14,983 bases of DNA from UBA9662 sp002729415. GTDB lineage: Bacteria; Poribacteria; WGA-4E; UBA9662. Numbering within the stretch: position 1 is the stretch's first letter; each line of letters opens with the position of its first letter. Shown one piece after another: positions 13,659-14,983 of this stretch. A program made the position numbers and the translations under genes. The stretch is taken from positions 1-14,983 of the forward strand of contig PBXZ01000024.1 of NCBI GenBank assembly GCA_002729415.1, written 5' to 3'. The notes under the pieces were generated by a model. The model had not been told where the DNA came from, ran no database searches, and was given only the letters and a program-made list of their open reading frames with translations.

Positions 13659-14983
13659 GTGGATAATCAGGTTAGATATATTTTGGCTACAGATTGTGGA
13701 AGTACCACTACAAAAGCTATTCTAATCGAGAAAATCGGAGATGAATTCCATCAGACTCATCGGGGCGAAGCTCCGACGACAGTTGAAGCTCCTGTTGAGG
13801 ATGTAACGGTTGGTGTGATTAATGCTATTACCGAAGTACAAGAACTCGCTGGGCGCAAGTTACTGGAAAACAACCAAATTATTAAGCCGCAGACAAATGA
13901 TGAAGGAGTTGATTTGTACATATCAACCAGCAGTGCTGGTGGTGGGCTACAAATGATGGTTGCGGGAGCTGTTCGTAATTTAACTGCTGAAAGTGCAGAG
14001 CGTGCAGCCCTGGGTGCTGGCGCAATAGTAATGGATGTCATTGCTTCCAATGATAAACGGTTGCCTCATGAAAAGATTGATCAGATACGCCAGCTTCGAC
14101 CTGATATGCTCTTGTTGTCTGGAGGAGTCGATGGTGGAACTGTTGCGCATGTTGCTGAGTTAGCTGAAATTGTTGCTGCCGCAAACCCGAAACCGCGTCT
14201 CGGTGTTTCCTACCAGATGCCGGTAATTTTCGCTGGTAATAAAGATGCGGCTGATATTGTTCGTGAAAAACTTGAAGGTCGGATGTCGCTTGAGGTAGTT
14301 GATAATTTGCGGCCAACCATGGAACGCGAAAATTTGATGCCGACTCGCTTGAAAATCCAAGACCAATTCCTCGAACATGTCATGATGCATGCACCAGGTT
14401 ATAAGAAATTAATTGAATGGACTGACACCGAGATTATGCCAACACCTGGTGCGGTAGGGGCGATTATGCAAACGATCGCTGAACAGAACCGAATCCAAGT
14501 TGTTGGTGTTGACATCGGTGGGGCAACCACGGATGTTTTTTCTGTTTTTCAGAATCAGGTGGGGGAGTCCGTATTTAATCGAACGGTAAGTGCGAACTTA
14601 GGGATGAGCTATAGCATCTCAAATGTGTTAACTGAAGCTGGAATGGGAAATATTCTGCGATGGCTGCCCTTTGATATTAACTTAGTAGATCTGCAGAATC
14701 GGATCAAGAACAAAATGATCCGACCGACGACTATACCACAGTTGCTGGAAGAATTAATTATTGAGCATGCAATTGCGCGTGAAGCACTACGTTTGGCGTT
14801 TGAACAACATAAAAAATTGGCTGTTGAACTCAAAGGTGTACAGCAACAACGCACGATTTCTGAAGCGTTCGCCCAAACAGAGACAGGGAATACGCTTGTT
14901 AGCATGTTTGATCTTAATCTCATTGTTGGAAGTGGAGGAGTATTGTCTCACGCGCCGCGACGCCAACAATCAATGTTGATGAT
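13659..14983 (+). CDS. MutL-type ASKHA ATPase (glutamate mutase MutL/GlmL family), N-terminal 441 residues
   Basis: The frame starts at GTG 13659, directly after the previous stop, with GGGAG (13649-13653) 5 bases upstream. It stays open to the window end, giving 441 of roughly 600 residues. Two actin/Hsp70-like phosphate motifs are visible: ATDCGSTTTKA at 10-20 and VGVDIGGATTDVFSVF near 282-297. Long stretches match the MutL/GlmL family as I know it: YISTSSAGGGLQMMVAGAVR, SAERAALGAGAIVMDV, LLLSGGVDGGT, IMPTPGAVGAIMQTIAEQ, SANLGMSYSIS, IVGSGGVLSHAPRR. The family is encoded beside glutamate mutase and related B12-dependent mutases or amino-acid enzymes and is thought to reactivate or protect them (an assignment mostly from context). 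It is unrelated to the DNA mismatch-repair MutL. The mutase partner, if present, would lie right of the window. Confidence 0.93.
   Translation, partial: MDNQVRYILATDCGSTTTKAILIEKIGDEFHQTHRGEAPTTVEAPVEDVTVGVINAITEVQELAGRKLLENNQIIKPQTNDEGVDLYISTSSAGGGLQMMVAGAVRNLTAESAERAALGAGAIVMDVIASNDKRLPHEKIDQIRQLRPDMLLLSGGVDGGTVAHVAELAEIVAAANPKPRLGVSYQMPVIFAGNKDAADIVREKLEGRMSLEVVDNLRPTMERENLMPTRLKIQDQFLEHVMMHAPGYKKLIEWTDTEIMPTPGAVGAIMQTIAEQNRIQVVGVDIGGATTDVFSVFQNQVGESVFNRTVSANLGMSYSISNVLTEAGMGNILRWLPFDINLVDLQNRIKNKMIRPTTIPQLLEELIIEHAIAREALRLAFEQHKKLAVELKGVQQQRTISEAFAQTETGNTLVSMFDLNLIVGSGGVLSHAPRRQQSMLM

Overview
The window looks like a piece of a Candidatus Poribacteria-type genome (sponge-associated or marine). 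This is my inference from the protein style, not from a marker gene. The signs are: secreted LamG proteins in several copies; a lipoprotein with a formylglycine-generating-enzyme (SUMF1) fold; an enolase-superfamily sugar-acid enzyme; a zinc-less medium-chain dehydrogenase; and a 1245-residue secreted kelch protein ending in an NPFNPETW...SGIYFYRL...KMIVVK sorting domain of the kind common in that phylum. The DNA is AT-rich and carries many N bases, so it reads as a draft consensus from a single cell or a metagenome.

Layout. Left part (1-2270): two tandem minus-strand LamG secreted proteins (the left one cut by the window edge), a small minus-strand gene remnant, and a plus-strand LamG relic with compensating frameshifts. 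Middle (2306-6382): an intact mandelate racemase/muconate lactonizing enzyme family gene, a small excisionase-type HTH protein, a long frameshifted relic of a flotillin-like SPFH protein on the minus strand, two doubtful minus-strand ORFs, and an intact short-chain dehydrogenase. Next (6518-9497): a short relic resembling the PF01954 (DUF104) antitoxin-like family, directly followed by the SUMF1-fold lipoprotein, then almost 1 kb with only decayed coding traces, then an NAD-type medium-chain dehydrogenase.

Right part (9555-14983): the best-organised unit. A good promoter precedes a secreted six-repeat kelch protein. Its stop codon overlaps the start of a 99-residue protein of unknown function, whose stop is followed without a gap by a GTG-initiated MutL-type ASKHA ATPase (the family found beside glutamate mutase and other B12-dependent mutases), cut by the window end. 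These three genes are probably one transcript.

No tRNA, rRNA, CRISPR array or insertion sequence was seen. The intact genes (MR family, SDR, MDR dehydrogenase) would fit oxidation and dehydration of sugar acids or similar compounds, but no pathway can be assigned. The main theme beyond the intact genes is genome erosion: at least three recognisable pseudogenes (LamG, SPFH, PF01954-like) and two or three unrecognised ones. The 3.7-kb kelch gene is intact, which argues that the indels are not simply poor sequence. I did not find convincing evidence of a new defence or mobile system; the best candidate for something undescribed is the small protein joined to the MutL-type gene.
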